Under the pieces are notes generated by a model. That model was not told the origin of the DNA. It saw only the letters and a list, made by a program, of their open reading frames with translations, and did not search any database. Of a DNA stretch of 5,092 nt, positions 1 through 5,092 are shown piece after piece. Both the position numbers and the translations under genes were made by a program. The DNA is from Candidatus Calidifonticultor daggyaiensis (GTDB lineage Bacteria; Actinomycetota; Humimicrobiia; Humimicrobiales; Humimicrobiaceae), in NCBI GenBank assembly GCA_015661035.1, contig JACVJA010000145.1, forward strand, positions 1 to 5,092, read 5' to 3'. How positions within the stretch are numbered: position 1 is the stretch's first letter; every line of letters starts with the position of its first letter.

Positions 1-134
1 TTTTAAATGGAGTAGAAGATTATCCTGGTCAAATTATTGGGCCAATTGAAACTGTAACAAAAGACAACGTTGAAGAGATGTTTAAGATGTATTACAATGG
101 TGCTACAATCCAGGATTATTTAGCTGGTCAATAA
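1..134 (+). CDS. C-terminal end of a probable periplasmic sugar-binding protein (partial)
   Basis: This is the last 43 codons of a gene that begins before the window. It reads in the frame starting at base 3 and ends at TAA 132-134. The tail contains the stretch GPIETVTKDNVEEMF. A proline-containing strand followed by a VTKDNV-like turn and a final helix resembles the C-terminus of Peripla_BP_4-type (ribose/xylose-like) ABC transporter solute-binding proteins. Such proteins bind sugars or similar solutes outside the membrane and deliver them to a permease. The fragment does not resemble the C-termini of acetyl-CoA synthase or CFeSP subunits as I know them, so I do not assign it to the pathway cluster downstream. 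The family call rests on one short motif and is tentative. That it is a coding end is better supported, because a strong terminator follows 73 bp after the stop. Confidence 0.5.
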   Translation, partial: LNGVEDYPGQIIGPIETVTKDNVEEMFKMYYNGATIQDYLAGQ

Positions 135-207
135 AATTAAGATAAGTTAAATATTTAAAGCTTTAAAACTATTAAAATTATTATTTTTAATATTTTTAAA
201 GAAAATT

Positions 208-252
208 AAAAATGATGGGGTTTACATTAAAGGTTTGCCCCATCATTTTTTT
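208..252 (+). terminator. Rho-independent terminator, possibly bidirectional
   Basis: A perfect 13-bp inverted repeat pairs 208-220 (AAAAATGATGGGG) with 238-250 (CCCCATCATTTTT) around a 17-nt loop. A run of seven T covers 246-252. The four G:C pairs sit at the loop end and the A:U pairs at the base. It lies 73 bp after the stop at 134 and should end that transcript. Read on the - strand the same hairpin is followed by about five T, so it may also end the convergent transcript of the 370-1119 gene, whose stop is about 120 bp away. Confidence 0.88.
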
Positions 253-330
253 AGTATAAATTTAATTAAAATTTATTTAAACAAAAATATGCGTATACTT
301 AGTACTATTTATTATGTATTACTAATAATG

Positions 331-361
331 CACAGGTACTTGTTATACACAGATACTTGTT
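331..361. repeat. Short direct repeat, two 14-bp copies
   Basis: CACAGGTACTTGTT at 331-344 recurs as CACAGATACTTGTT at 348-361. There is one mismatch (G336/A353) and three bases between copies, giving a 17-bp period. The repeat lies between the convergent genes, just beyond the stop codon of the - strand gene, so an operator role is not obvious. It may be a small tandem duplication. Confidence 0.7.
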
Positions 362-369
362 TCAAAGGT

Positions 370-1119
370 TTAGTTTAAAATTTTTTTTACCGTATAAACT
401 AAAAGTGTTTTAATAATATCTGATTTCATAAATAGATGTGAGTTTTTATCGAAAAATACTTTTATATCAGAATCAAATTCTTGGTCTTTTTCTTCTAAAA
501 CAAATAGAATTGGAAACTTTTTAAATGGTAAAATAACTCCTCCAAATTTAAAATTGTTTTCTCTAACTCCGCCAAGTGAAACAATTTTATTTATAAATTC
601 TTCACCATTATTTTCATATCTTTTTGCCAAAGGTAAAATTACCGAAGGGATTGTAGAGGCATAAAATAAGCCATCGGGAAGTTCTCTGTAAGATATCCAT
701 AAACCACTAAGAGGTATCTTTGCAGCATTTATTAAAAAATGCAAAATTATTGAAGAGGTATAATTATCCAAAACATCATAATTTCCAACGGCATTATAAA
801 CAGCATTATAATTAGTGTTATAAACTATTTTTTCATCATATTCTTTTATTTTATATATTTTGCTATCTTTAAAACTAATTAATATTTTTTCATTAAAAAA
901 ATCTAAAATTAATATTTTTTTTGCTCCAATAACACTTGAATAAGTATAATTTGCAATATCATTAATATTCTTTTTCTTTAGCTCTTGAAATAAAGTCTCA
1001 TAATTTTTGCTAAAATTATCATAGTTTTTACTATAGTTTTCATATAGAGACTTTAATTTATTTTTATTTTCATTATTAAATTTTTTATCATTATTAAAGT
1101 TTTTATTGGGCTTCTTCAA
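370..1119 (-). CDS. DUF3786-type protein of unknown function
   Basis: The protein has 249 residues and ends at TAA (complement of 370-372). The start is TTG at 1119-1117: an in-frame TAA lies two codons upstream, no ATG exists until very late in the frame, and an AAAGGG ribosome binding site (complement of 1127-1132) sits 7 nt before it. From about residue 55 it resembles the DUF3786 family. Visible features are a hydrophobic ILHFL stretch (125-129), a core LSGLWISYRELPDG (137-150), and a C-terminal block FPILFVLEEKDQEFDSD with a following FFD (202-224). Residues 1-50 are low-complexity and Asn/Lys-rich, and include a 7-residue tandem repeat ENYSKNY/DNFSKNY (27-40). There is no cysteine, signal peptide or membrane helix, so it is probably cytosolic. 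From memory of the family, members occur in anaerobes with corrinoid and acetyl-CoA chemistry, some fused to a 4Fe-4S domain. Their biochemical role is unknown to me. It is divergent from the RACo gene, so a functional link is only inferred. Confidence 0.75.
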   Translation of the reverse strand: MKKPNKNFNNDKKFNNENKNKLKSLYENYSKNYDNFSKNYETLFQELKKKNINDIANYTYSSVIGAKKILILDFFNEKILISFKDSKIYKIKEYDEKIVYNTNYNAVYNAVGNYDVLDNYTSSIILHFLINAAKIPLSGLWISYRELPDGLFYASTIPSVILPLAKRYENNGEEFINKIVSLGGVRENNFKFGGVILPFKKFPILFVLEEKDQEFDSDIKVFFDKNSHLFMKSDIIKTLLVYTVKKILN

Positions 1120-1126
1120 TTTTTAT

Positions 1127-1132
1127 CCCTTT
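1127..1132 (-). promoter_or_regulatory. Ribosome binding site deciding the TTG start of the DUF3786 gene
   Basis: On the - strand AAAGGG lies 7 nt before TTG 1119-1117. It is a partial match to the Shine-Dalgarno consensus at normal spacing. With the in-frame stop just upstream and no nearby ATG, it makes TTG the best start. Confidence 0.55.
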
Positions 1133-1173
1133 ATTTATTTTCTTAATTAATTAATCTTTGTATCTAACTTTTT

Positions 1174-1179
1174 ATTATA
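1174..1179 (-). promoter_or_regulatory. Candidate -10 box for the DUF3786 gene
   Basis: The complement of 1174-1179 reads TATAAT, a perfect sigma-70-type -10 hexamer about 55 bp before the TTG start. No convincing -35 box is seen 16-18 bp upstream of it on that strand (the best is ACTAAA-like). In DNA this AT-rich, a TATAAT can occur by chance. Confidence 0.3.
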
Positions 1180-1275
1180 TCTTTTCACTTAATTTTTTTA
1201 GTTTTACATATATTAACATTAGCATTATTTAATTTACAAGTTTAATGATAATATAATTTTAGTATATTTCTATAT

Positions 1276-1303
1276 AAAAAATCTTTAAAAATCTTTAAAA
1301 TCT
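1276..1303. repeat. 10-bp tandem repeat in the divergent promoter region
   Basis: ATCTTTAAAA occurs twice back to back (1281-1290 and 1291-1300). It is preceded by a run of A (1276-1280) and followed by TCT, giving roughly two and a half units. The 10-bp period is close to one helical turn, so phased A-tracts could bend DNA upstream of the RACo promoter. It could equally be slippage in AT-rich DNA. Confidence 0.6.
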
Positions 1304-1360
1304 AAATAAAAAATTAGTATCTATTCCTACTTGTACCTATATTAAAAATCTATAAAACTC

Positions 1361-1387
1361 TTGAATACGGTTTTGTAATAATATAAT
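1361..1387 (+). promoter_or_regulatory. Candidate sigma-70-type promoter for RACo-cooC
   Basis: TTGAAT (1361-1366) and a perfect TATAAT (1382-1387) are separated by 15 bp, which is shorter than the preferred 17. Transcription would start near 1394 and give a leader of about 70 nt before the RACo ATG. The -10 match is good but the spacing and the AT-rich background limit confidence. Confidence 0.4.
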
Positions 1388-1464
1388 ATAAAGTATATTA
1401 GTGGCAAAAGTTTCAAGTAAGAAAACTAAGAGAAATACTTTAAGTTTAAATTGTTTATAAAATT

Positions 1465-3399
1465 ATGGCTGAAGATAAACAGTGTAAAATTAAAATTTTT
1501 CCAATAGGCAAAGAAGTTTATGCAAAAAATGGTAGTAACTTAATGCAAGTTTTATTAGATAATGGCATAGACATAGAATCAAGTTGTGGTGGTGTTGGTA
1601 CGTGTGGGAGATGTAAAGTTGAAATTATAAAAGGAAATATTGAACCTGATAAAAGTAAACCATTAGGATTAAAGCTTAAAGATAAAAAAGAAAAAAATTT
1701 AGCACTTTCTTGTTTAAGTAAAATTTCGGGTGATTTGGAAATTTATATATTTCCAACTTTGAAAAAGAAAGCAAAAATAGAGGGAGATTTATTTAAATTT
1801 AAAAAAGATTCTTTTTACTCAAGTGCAGAGTTACAAAAAATTTTTAAAAGTAATTTAGATTATTGGATTTTAAAGAAGAAAGTTACAATTGAAAAACCAA
1901 CAATTTTATATAGTACTAGTGATACTTATAGGTTAATTAAAAGCATCAAAGATGAAATTGGAATCGACAATATTAATATTCCTCTGAAAATTATAAAAAA
2001 AATACCACAATTAATACGTGAAAGCGATTGGGAAGTATATGTAACTATTGATAAAAATACTAATACTTTATTAAACATACAAAGTTTAAAGGAAAGTGAG
2101 AAAATATACGGTGTTGCTGTTGATGTAGGCACTACTACTGTAGTTGTTTACTTAATTGACTTAACTAATGGAAATATTTTATTGTCTACATCTGATTATA
2201 ATCCGCAAATCAAATATGGTGAAGATATAATAAATCGTATTGTTTACTCAACTAAAAATGATGGACTTGAAGTTTTAAGAAAAGTTATAACACAAATGGT
2301 TAACTCTTTAACTCTTACACTGACAAAAAAAGCAGATATTAATACAGAAGATGTTGCAGTTTTTATGATTTCTGGGAACTCTACAATGATGCACTTATTT
2401 TTTGGTGTATTACCAAAATATATAAGGGAAGAGCCATATGTCACTACTGCAAATGATTTTGGTATTAATTCTGCAAAAGAAGTTGGGCTTTTCTCGTTTG
2501 AAAATGCTGTTGTTTATTGTATAGAAGGAGTTGCAAGCTATTTAGGAGGAGATATAGTTTCAGGTCTTTTAACAATCAATATATTAAAGAGAAAAAAGAA
2601 TTGTCTTTTTATTGACTTAGGAACTAATGGAGAGCTTGTAGTAGGCAATAAAGATTGGTTAATTGGATGTGCTTGTTCTGCTGGTCCTGCTTTTGAGGGT
2701 GGCGGAGTAGACTGCGGTGTTAGGGCTATTGAAGGTGCCATTGAAAAAGTTGATATAGACGGCAAAACTTTTAAATGTAAATATAAATCCATTGGCAATA
2801 CTAAGCCAATTGGAATTTGTGGGTCAGGTTTAATTGACTTATTAGGTGATATGTATTTAAAAGGAATAATTGACAGAAAAGGAAAGTTTAACAAGGACTT
2901 AAGAAATCCTTTTTTAAGGACTGTAGGCGATGAATACCGCTACATAATTGCAGAAAAGGATGAAAGCGGTACTAATAGTGAGATTTATATAAATGAAGTA
3001 GATATAAGTAATCTAATTAGGGCTAAAGCTGCAGTTTATTCAGGGATAAAAACTTTGCTTGAAGAATTGGATTTAAAAGTAAGCGATATTGATAAAATTT
3101 TTATAGCTGGAGGCTTGGGTAAAAATTTAAATGTTGTAAATGCTATAGTTATAGGTATGCTTCCTGACATAAGCGTGAAAAAGTATATGTTTTTAGGAAA
3201 TACATCAATTACTGGGGCTTATCTTAGCTTGACTTCTTATAAAAATTTTAAATTAATAACCAAGATTGCAAGTAAAATTACTTACTTAGAATTAAGTATA
3301 AATATGAAGTTTATGGATAGATATATTGCAGGCTTGTTTTTGCCTTATACTGATGTTAAAGATTTTCCAACAGTTGAAAAACTTCTTATTTCTATATAA
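1465..3399 (+). CDS. acsV: Reductive activator of the corrinoid iron-sulfur protein (RACo, AcsV)
   Basis: This 644-residue cytosolic protein couples ATP hydrolysis to one-electron reduction of inactive Co(II) CFeSP to active Co(I), keeping methyl transfer to acetyl-CoA synthase running. Length and domain order match characterised bacterial RACo. Residues 1-94 form a plant-type 2Fe-2S ferredoxin domain with ligands C41, C47, C50 and C83 (CX5CX2CX32C). Then come a linker (about 95-125), a middle domain (about 126-210) and a C-terminal ASKHA ATPase domain from about 215. Motifs there include DVGTTT (220-225), SGNSTMMH (303-310), GVASYLGGDI (355-364), DLGTNGE (384-390), CSAGPAFEGGG (404-414), GICGSGL (450-456), IAGGLGKNLN (547-556) and GNTSITGA (578-585). 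ATG 1465 is the first start after in-frame stops at 1441 and 1447, but no Shine-Dalgarno sequence precedes it. cooC follows after 89 bp. Other RACo-like proteins activate corrinoid methyltransferases, but the acsD neighbour favours CFeSP as partner. Confidence 0.95.
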   Translation: MAEDKQCKIKIFPIGKEVYAKNGSNLMQVLLDNGIDIESSCGGVGTCGRCKVEIIKGNIEPDKSKPLGLKLKDKKEKNLALSCLSKISGDLEIYIFPTLKKKAKIEGDLFKFKKDSFYSSAELQKIFKSNLDYWILKKKVTIEKPTILYSTSDTYRLIKSIKDEIGIDNINIPLKIIKKIPQLIRESDWEVYVTIDKNTNTLLNIQSLKESEKIYGVAVDVGTTTVVVYLIDLTNGNILLSTSDYNPQIKYGEDIINRIVYSTKNDGLEVLRKVITQMVNSLTLTLTKKADINTEDVAVFMISGNSTMMHLFFGVLPKYIREEPYVTTANDFGINSAKEVGLFSFENAVVYCIEGVASYLGGDIVSGLLTINILKRKKNCLFIDLGTNGELVVGNKDWLIGCACSAGPAFEGGGVDCGVRAIEGAIEKVDIDGKTFKCKYKSIGNTKPIGICGSGLIDLLGDMYLKGIIDRKGKFNKDLRNPFLRTVGDEYRYIIAEKDESGTNSEIYINEVDISNLIRAKAAVYSGIKTLLEELDLKVSDIDKIFIAGGLGKNLNVVNAIVIGMLPDISVKKYMFLGNTSITGAYLSLTSYKNFKLITKIASKITYLELSINMKFMDRYIAGLFLPYTDVKDFPTVEKLLISI

Positions 3400-3488
3400 A
3401 AATTTTTTAAAAAGGCATTTTAGATAACTTGCTTAAAATTGTTTATTTAGGAATTAACTTTAAAATTTTAGTTAGGAATTTATAAAAA

Positions 3489-4319
3489 ATGAGCATAAAA
3501 ATAGCAGTTGCAGGCAAAGGTGGTACAGGAAAAACAACTATTTGTTCCTTAATAGTAAGAATTTTAATTGAACAGAAGAATAAAACTGTTCTTGCATTAG
3601 ATGCTGACCCCAACTCAAATTTAAATGAATTACTAGGTGTTAAAATTAATGGGACAATTGGCCAACTTGTTGAAGAGTTTAAAAAAAATGGTGGAATAAT
3701 ATCTTCTGGATTATTTAAAGATCAAATTGTACAGATGGATATTCATAAGATAATAACAGAAGGTAAGGGCTTTGACCTTTTGGTGATGGGAAGAGGAGAA
3801 GGACCGGGATGTTATTGTGCAGCAAATAATTTATTTAAAAAATATATTGATTTACTTCAAGAAAATTATTCTTATGTTGTTATGGATAATGAAGCCGGGA
3901 TGGAGCATTTAAGCAGAAAAACAACTAACAGTGTTGATTATCTTTTAATTATAACAGATCCTACACCAAGAGGAATAATGTCAGCTTATAGAATAAAGCA
4001 ACTTGTAGAGGATTTAAATATAAAAACAAAAAAATCTTATCTGATTATTAATAGATTAGAAAATAAATTAACAAAAAAATATATAATGGAATTAACTAAC
4101 AATAAAAGTTTAGGCAATTTGGATCAAGAAATTAATTCTATAGATAAGCGGTTAATTGAAAGTATCAATAATTATAACTTAACACTTGCGGGTGTTGTTA
4201 ACAATGATGAAACGCTTCTACATTTAGAACTAAATGGAAATAATATTTTTAATTTGGACGATAAAGCTGTTTCATTAAACCAAGTTAAAATAATTTTAAA
4301 AAGATTAAATTTAATTTGA
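3489..4319 (+). CDS. cooC: CooC/AcsF-type nickel-insertion ATPase for CODH/acetyl-CoA synthase
   Basis: This 276-residue cytosolic P-loop ATPase belongs to the SIMIBI/MinD group and matures nickel enzymes of the CODH/ACS system. The deviant Walker A motif GKGGTGKTT spans 9-17, with signature Lys10 and P-loop Lys15. The switch I stretch DADPNSNL is at 38-45. A CxC pair, Cys108 and Cys110 in GEGPGCYC, is the metal-binding motif at the dimer interface that marks CooC proteins. The Walker B/switch II stretch VVMDNEAGMEH (130-140) also fits CooC. The acidic, Asn-rich C-terminus carries no recognised extra domain. ATG 3489 has only a weak AGGA (3474-3477) 11 nt upstream. The gap after RACo has no hairpin terminator, suggesting one transcript. 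I cannot tell whether the client is CO dehydrogenase (CooC) or acetyl-CoA synthase (AcsF), because the paralogues look alike; cluster position favours the latter. Confidence 0.92.
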   Translation: MSIKIAVAGKGGTGKTTICSLIVRILIEQKNKTVLALDADPNSNLNELLGVKINGTIGQLVEEFKKNGGIISSGLFKDQIVQMDIHKIITEGKGFDLLVMGRGEGPGCYCAANNLFKKYIDLLQENYSYVVMDNEAGMEHLSRKTTNSVDYLLIITDPTPRGIMSAYRIKQLVEDLNIKTKKSYLIINRLENKLTKKYIMELTNNKSLGNLDQEINSIDKRLIESINNYNLTLAGVVNNDETLLHLELNGNNIFNLDDKAVSLNQVKIILKRLNLI

Positions 4320-4341
4320 AAAATTTTATAAAAATATATTA

Positions 4342-4366
4342 TTTTTTTAAAAAAAAATGGTAAAAT
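4342..4366 (+). promoter_or_regulatory. T7A9 tract followed by a candidate extended -10 promoter
   Basis: Seven T (4342-4348) run directly into nine A (4349-4357), then TGGTAAAAT (4358-4366) resembles an extended -10 element (TGnTAAAAT). There is no good -35 box, but extended -10 promoters can do without one, and A/T tracts can act as UP-like or bent DNA. Transcription would start near 4373, about 12 bp before the palindrome at 4385-4400. The T/A run could alternatively form a weak A:U hairpin after cooC. Confidence 0.3.
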
Positions 4367-4384
4367 AAAAGTAATGTAATTTTT

Positions 4385-4400
4385 GTTACAAATTTGTTAC
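4385..4400. promoter_or_regulatory. Imperfect palindrome, candidate operator upstream of acsD
   Basis: GTTACAAATTTGTTAC is a 16-bp inverted repeat with seven of eight positions paired (only the T:T pair 4387/4398 fails) and no spacer. A third copy of the core, inverted, occurs as GTAAC at 4414-4418. The site lies about 95 bp before the acsD ATG and just upstream of a candidate -10 box. Dyad symmetry in a promoter region suggests a dimeric regulator. I do not recognise the regulator; it is not a standard Rex box, since the second half site is TGTTAC rather than TAACAA. Confidence 0.4.
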
Positions 4401-4448
4401 TAAGTTTATTCTGGTAACTAAATTTTTTAAACTTTAAGAATTTGTAGT

Positions 4449-4460
4449 TATAATTATACT
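4449..4460 (+). promoter_or_regulatory. Candidate -10 region for acsD
   Basis: TATAAT (4449-4454) is followed directly by TATACT (4455-4460), and either could be a -10 hexamer. The sequences 17 bp upstream (TTTAAA at 4426-4431 and CTTTAA at 4432-4437) are poor -35 boxes, so an activator would be expected if this is used. The leader to the acsD ATG would be about 30 nt. Confidence 0.35.
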
Positions 4461-4483
4461 CTTGAAATTTTTAAAATTTGATT

Positions 4484-4488
4484 GGAGG
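4484..4488 (+). promoter_or_regulatory. Strong ribosome binding site of acsD
   Basis: GGAGG lies 6 nt before ATG 4495, an ideal Shine-Dalgarno match. It is much stronger than anything before RACo or cooC, which fits a need for a stoichiometric pathway protein in larger amounts than its catalytic helpers. It fixes the acsD start. Confidence 0.88.
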
Positions 4489-4494
4489 AAATAA

Positions 4495-5092
4495 ATGAGC
4501 TTTTCTGAACCTAAAGAAAATTACAATGGTAAAATTAATACTGTTGTTTTAGGTAAAGATAAAAGTGAGCTTCATGTTGGTGGGGAAACTGCTTTACCTT
4601 TTTGTGTATTTGAGGGAGAGATAAAAAATCCCCCGATTATTGCAATGGATGTTTATGATGTAATCCCAAAACATTGGCCAAACTATTTACTTCAGTACTA
4701 TAAGGATGTTTTAGATGACCCAGTAAAATTTGCAAATAAGTGTATTAATGAATATGGTGCCGATGCAATTTGTTTTCATATCACAGGTGTTAATCCAGAT
4801 ATTAATACATTGACATATGAACAAGCAGCTGAATATACAAGCAAGCTTAGGCAATCTATATTAAAGCCATTGATTGTTTATCCAGAGGCTCCACTAGAAA
4901 TTGTTGCAGAAGTTATGAAGAAAGTTTCTGAGATAAATGCAGAAAGCAACATACTTTTAGGTTGGGTTGAAGAAGATAATTACAAAACACTTGCAGCTTC
5001 AGCAATCGGCTATAAAAATAATGTAATATCTTTAAATCCATTGGATGTAAATATTGCAAAACAATTAAATATATTATTAACACAATTAGGAG
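4495..5092 (+). CDS. acsD: Corrinoid iron-sulfur protein small subunit, acetyl-CoA pathway (5' part)
   Basis: The first 199 codons are present and the frame is still open at the window end. The family is about 310-320 residues, so roughly a third is missing. The product is the small (delta) subunit of CFeSP. It pairs with AcsC to hold the cobalamin that accepts a methyl group from methyl-tetrahydrofolate via AcsE and passes it to acetyl-CoA synthase. Recognised conserved blocks, matching my memory of the Moorella protein, are GGETALPF (29-36), FEGEIKNPPI (39-48), the P-x-x-WP region (58-62), YGADAI (87-92), LLGWVEEDNYKTLAASA (154-170) and PLDVNIAKQLNIL (182-194). These fit its TIM-barrel fold. 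It is cytosolic with no signal peptide. Start and strong ribosome binding site agree. It lies 175 bp after cooC with its own candidate promoter, so it may be transcribed separately from the accessory genes as well as by read-through. Confidence 0.95.
   Translation, partial: MSFSEPKENYNGKINTVVLGKDKSELHVGGETALPFCVFEGEIKNPPIIAMDVYDVIPKHWPNYLLQYYKDVLDDPVKFANKCINEYGADAICFHITGVNPDINTLTYEQAAEYTSKLRQSILKPLIVYPEAPLEIVAEVMKKVSEINAESNILLGWVEEDNYKTLAASAIGYKNNVISLNPLDVNIAKQLNILLTQLG

Larger units (their letters stand above)
1120..1464. other. Divergent intergenic region between the DUF3786 and RACo genes
   Basis: This 345-bp stretch is almost entirely A and T and contains no credible gene of normal size. 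It holds a candidate -10 box for the - strand gene, a 10-bp tandem repeat near 1276-1303, a candidate promoter for RACo near 1361-1387, and a 19-codon GTG-started reading frame (1401-1460) ending just before RACo. I see no tRNA, no riboswitch I can recognise and no strong hairpin. In particular I found no motif I could defend as a cobalamin riboswitch. Confidence 0.7.

Noticed and set aside
1..134. The first gene as the C-terminus of acetyl-CoA synthase (acsB) or another pathway subunit
   Set aside because: The tail with VTKDNVEEMF does not resemble the C-termini of AcsB, AcsC or AcsE that I remember, and a terminator plus a convergent gene separate it from the pathway genes.
154..167. Perfect 14-bp palindrome TTTAAAGCTTTAAA after the first gene
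   Set aside because: It consists almost only of A and T in an AT-rich spacer, and a much stronger GC-containing terminator follows at 208-252. Chance is the simpler explanation.
1390..1464. Cobalamin riboswitch or other structured leader before RACo
   Set aside because: No conserved B12-box-like sequence or stable GC-containing stems were found, and the candidate leader is only about 70 nt of AT-rich sequence.
1926..2894. Open reading frames on the - strand inside the RACo gene (66, 68 and 118 codons at 2244-2444, 1926-2132 and 2538-2894)
   Set aside because: They lie entirely inside a well-supported gene, have no ribosome binding sites I could see and encode no recognisable domain. They are antisense shadows.
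1448..3446. AAATTGTTTAT shared by the RACo leader (1448-1458) and the RACo-cooC gap (3436-3446)
   Set aside because: An 11-mer with a single G is expected to recur by chance in DNA of this composition, and its distance to the two start codons differs.
3439..3466. TTGTTT with 16-bp spacing to TAAAAT as a promoter for cooC
   Set aside because: The match is weak, would leave only a very short leader, and such pairs are common in AT-rich DNA. Cotranscription with RACo is simpler.
1..5092. CRISPR array, tRNA or rRNA genes, transposase or integrase genes
   Set aside because: Reading both strands showed no regularly spaced long repeats, no cloverleaf-like segments and no mobile-element proteins.

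Overview
The window is very AT-rich, bacterial-style DNA from an anaerobe that carries the carbonyl (methyl) branch of the Wood-Ljungdahl (reductive acetyl-CoA) pathway. Three genes on the + strand point to this: a reductive activator of the corrinoid iron-sulfur protein (RACo/AcsV), a CooC/AcsF-type nickel-insertion ATPase, and the start of acsD, the small subunit of the corrinoid iron-sulfur protein (CFeSP). The 2Fe-2S plus ASKHA form of RACo is the bacterial solution. The standard code works throughout, with ATG starts for the pathway genes and TTG for the - strand gene. The sequence alone does not fix the species. A low-GC clostridial acetogen or an uncultured low-GC anaerobic lineage would both fit.

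Layout. Bases 1-134 are the 3' end of a + strand gene, probably a periplasmic sugar-binding protein. It is closed by a strong hairpin terminator (208-252) that can also serve the gene converging on it. Bases 370-1119 (- strand) encode a DUF3786-type protein with a TTG start and an Asn/Lys-rich, cysteine-free N-terminus. A 345-bp divergent intergenic region (1120-1464) holds candidate promoters for both directions and a 10-bp tandem repeat. RACo (1465-3399) and cooC (3489-4319) follow with an 89-bp gap and no clear terminator, so they are probably cotranscribed. A 175-bp gap (4320-4494) then holds a T/A tract, candidate promoters, an imperfect palindrome and a strong ribosome binding site before acsD, which runs off the end at 5092.

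How the genes work together. CFeSP carries a methyl group on cob(I)alamin from methyl-tetrahydrofolate to acetyl-CoA synthase. Its cobalt occasionally oxidises to inactive Co(II), and RACo uses ATP to reduce it again. CooC/AcsF uses ATP hydrolysis to help load nickel into CO dehydrogenase and/or acetyl-CoA synthase. RACo and CooC are therefore the maintenance module, and acsD begins a catalytic block. acsC, acsE, acsB and the CODH gene would be expected nearby but are not visible here. I found no evidence for an entirely new system. The least explained items are the DUF3786 neighbour, the candidate operator before acsD, and the RACo start, which lacks a Shine-Dalgarno sequence and sits just after a short leader ORF.
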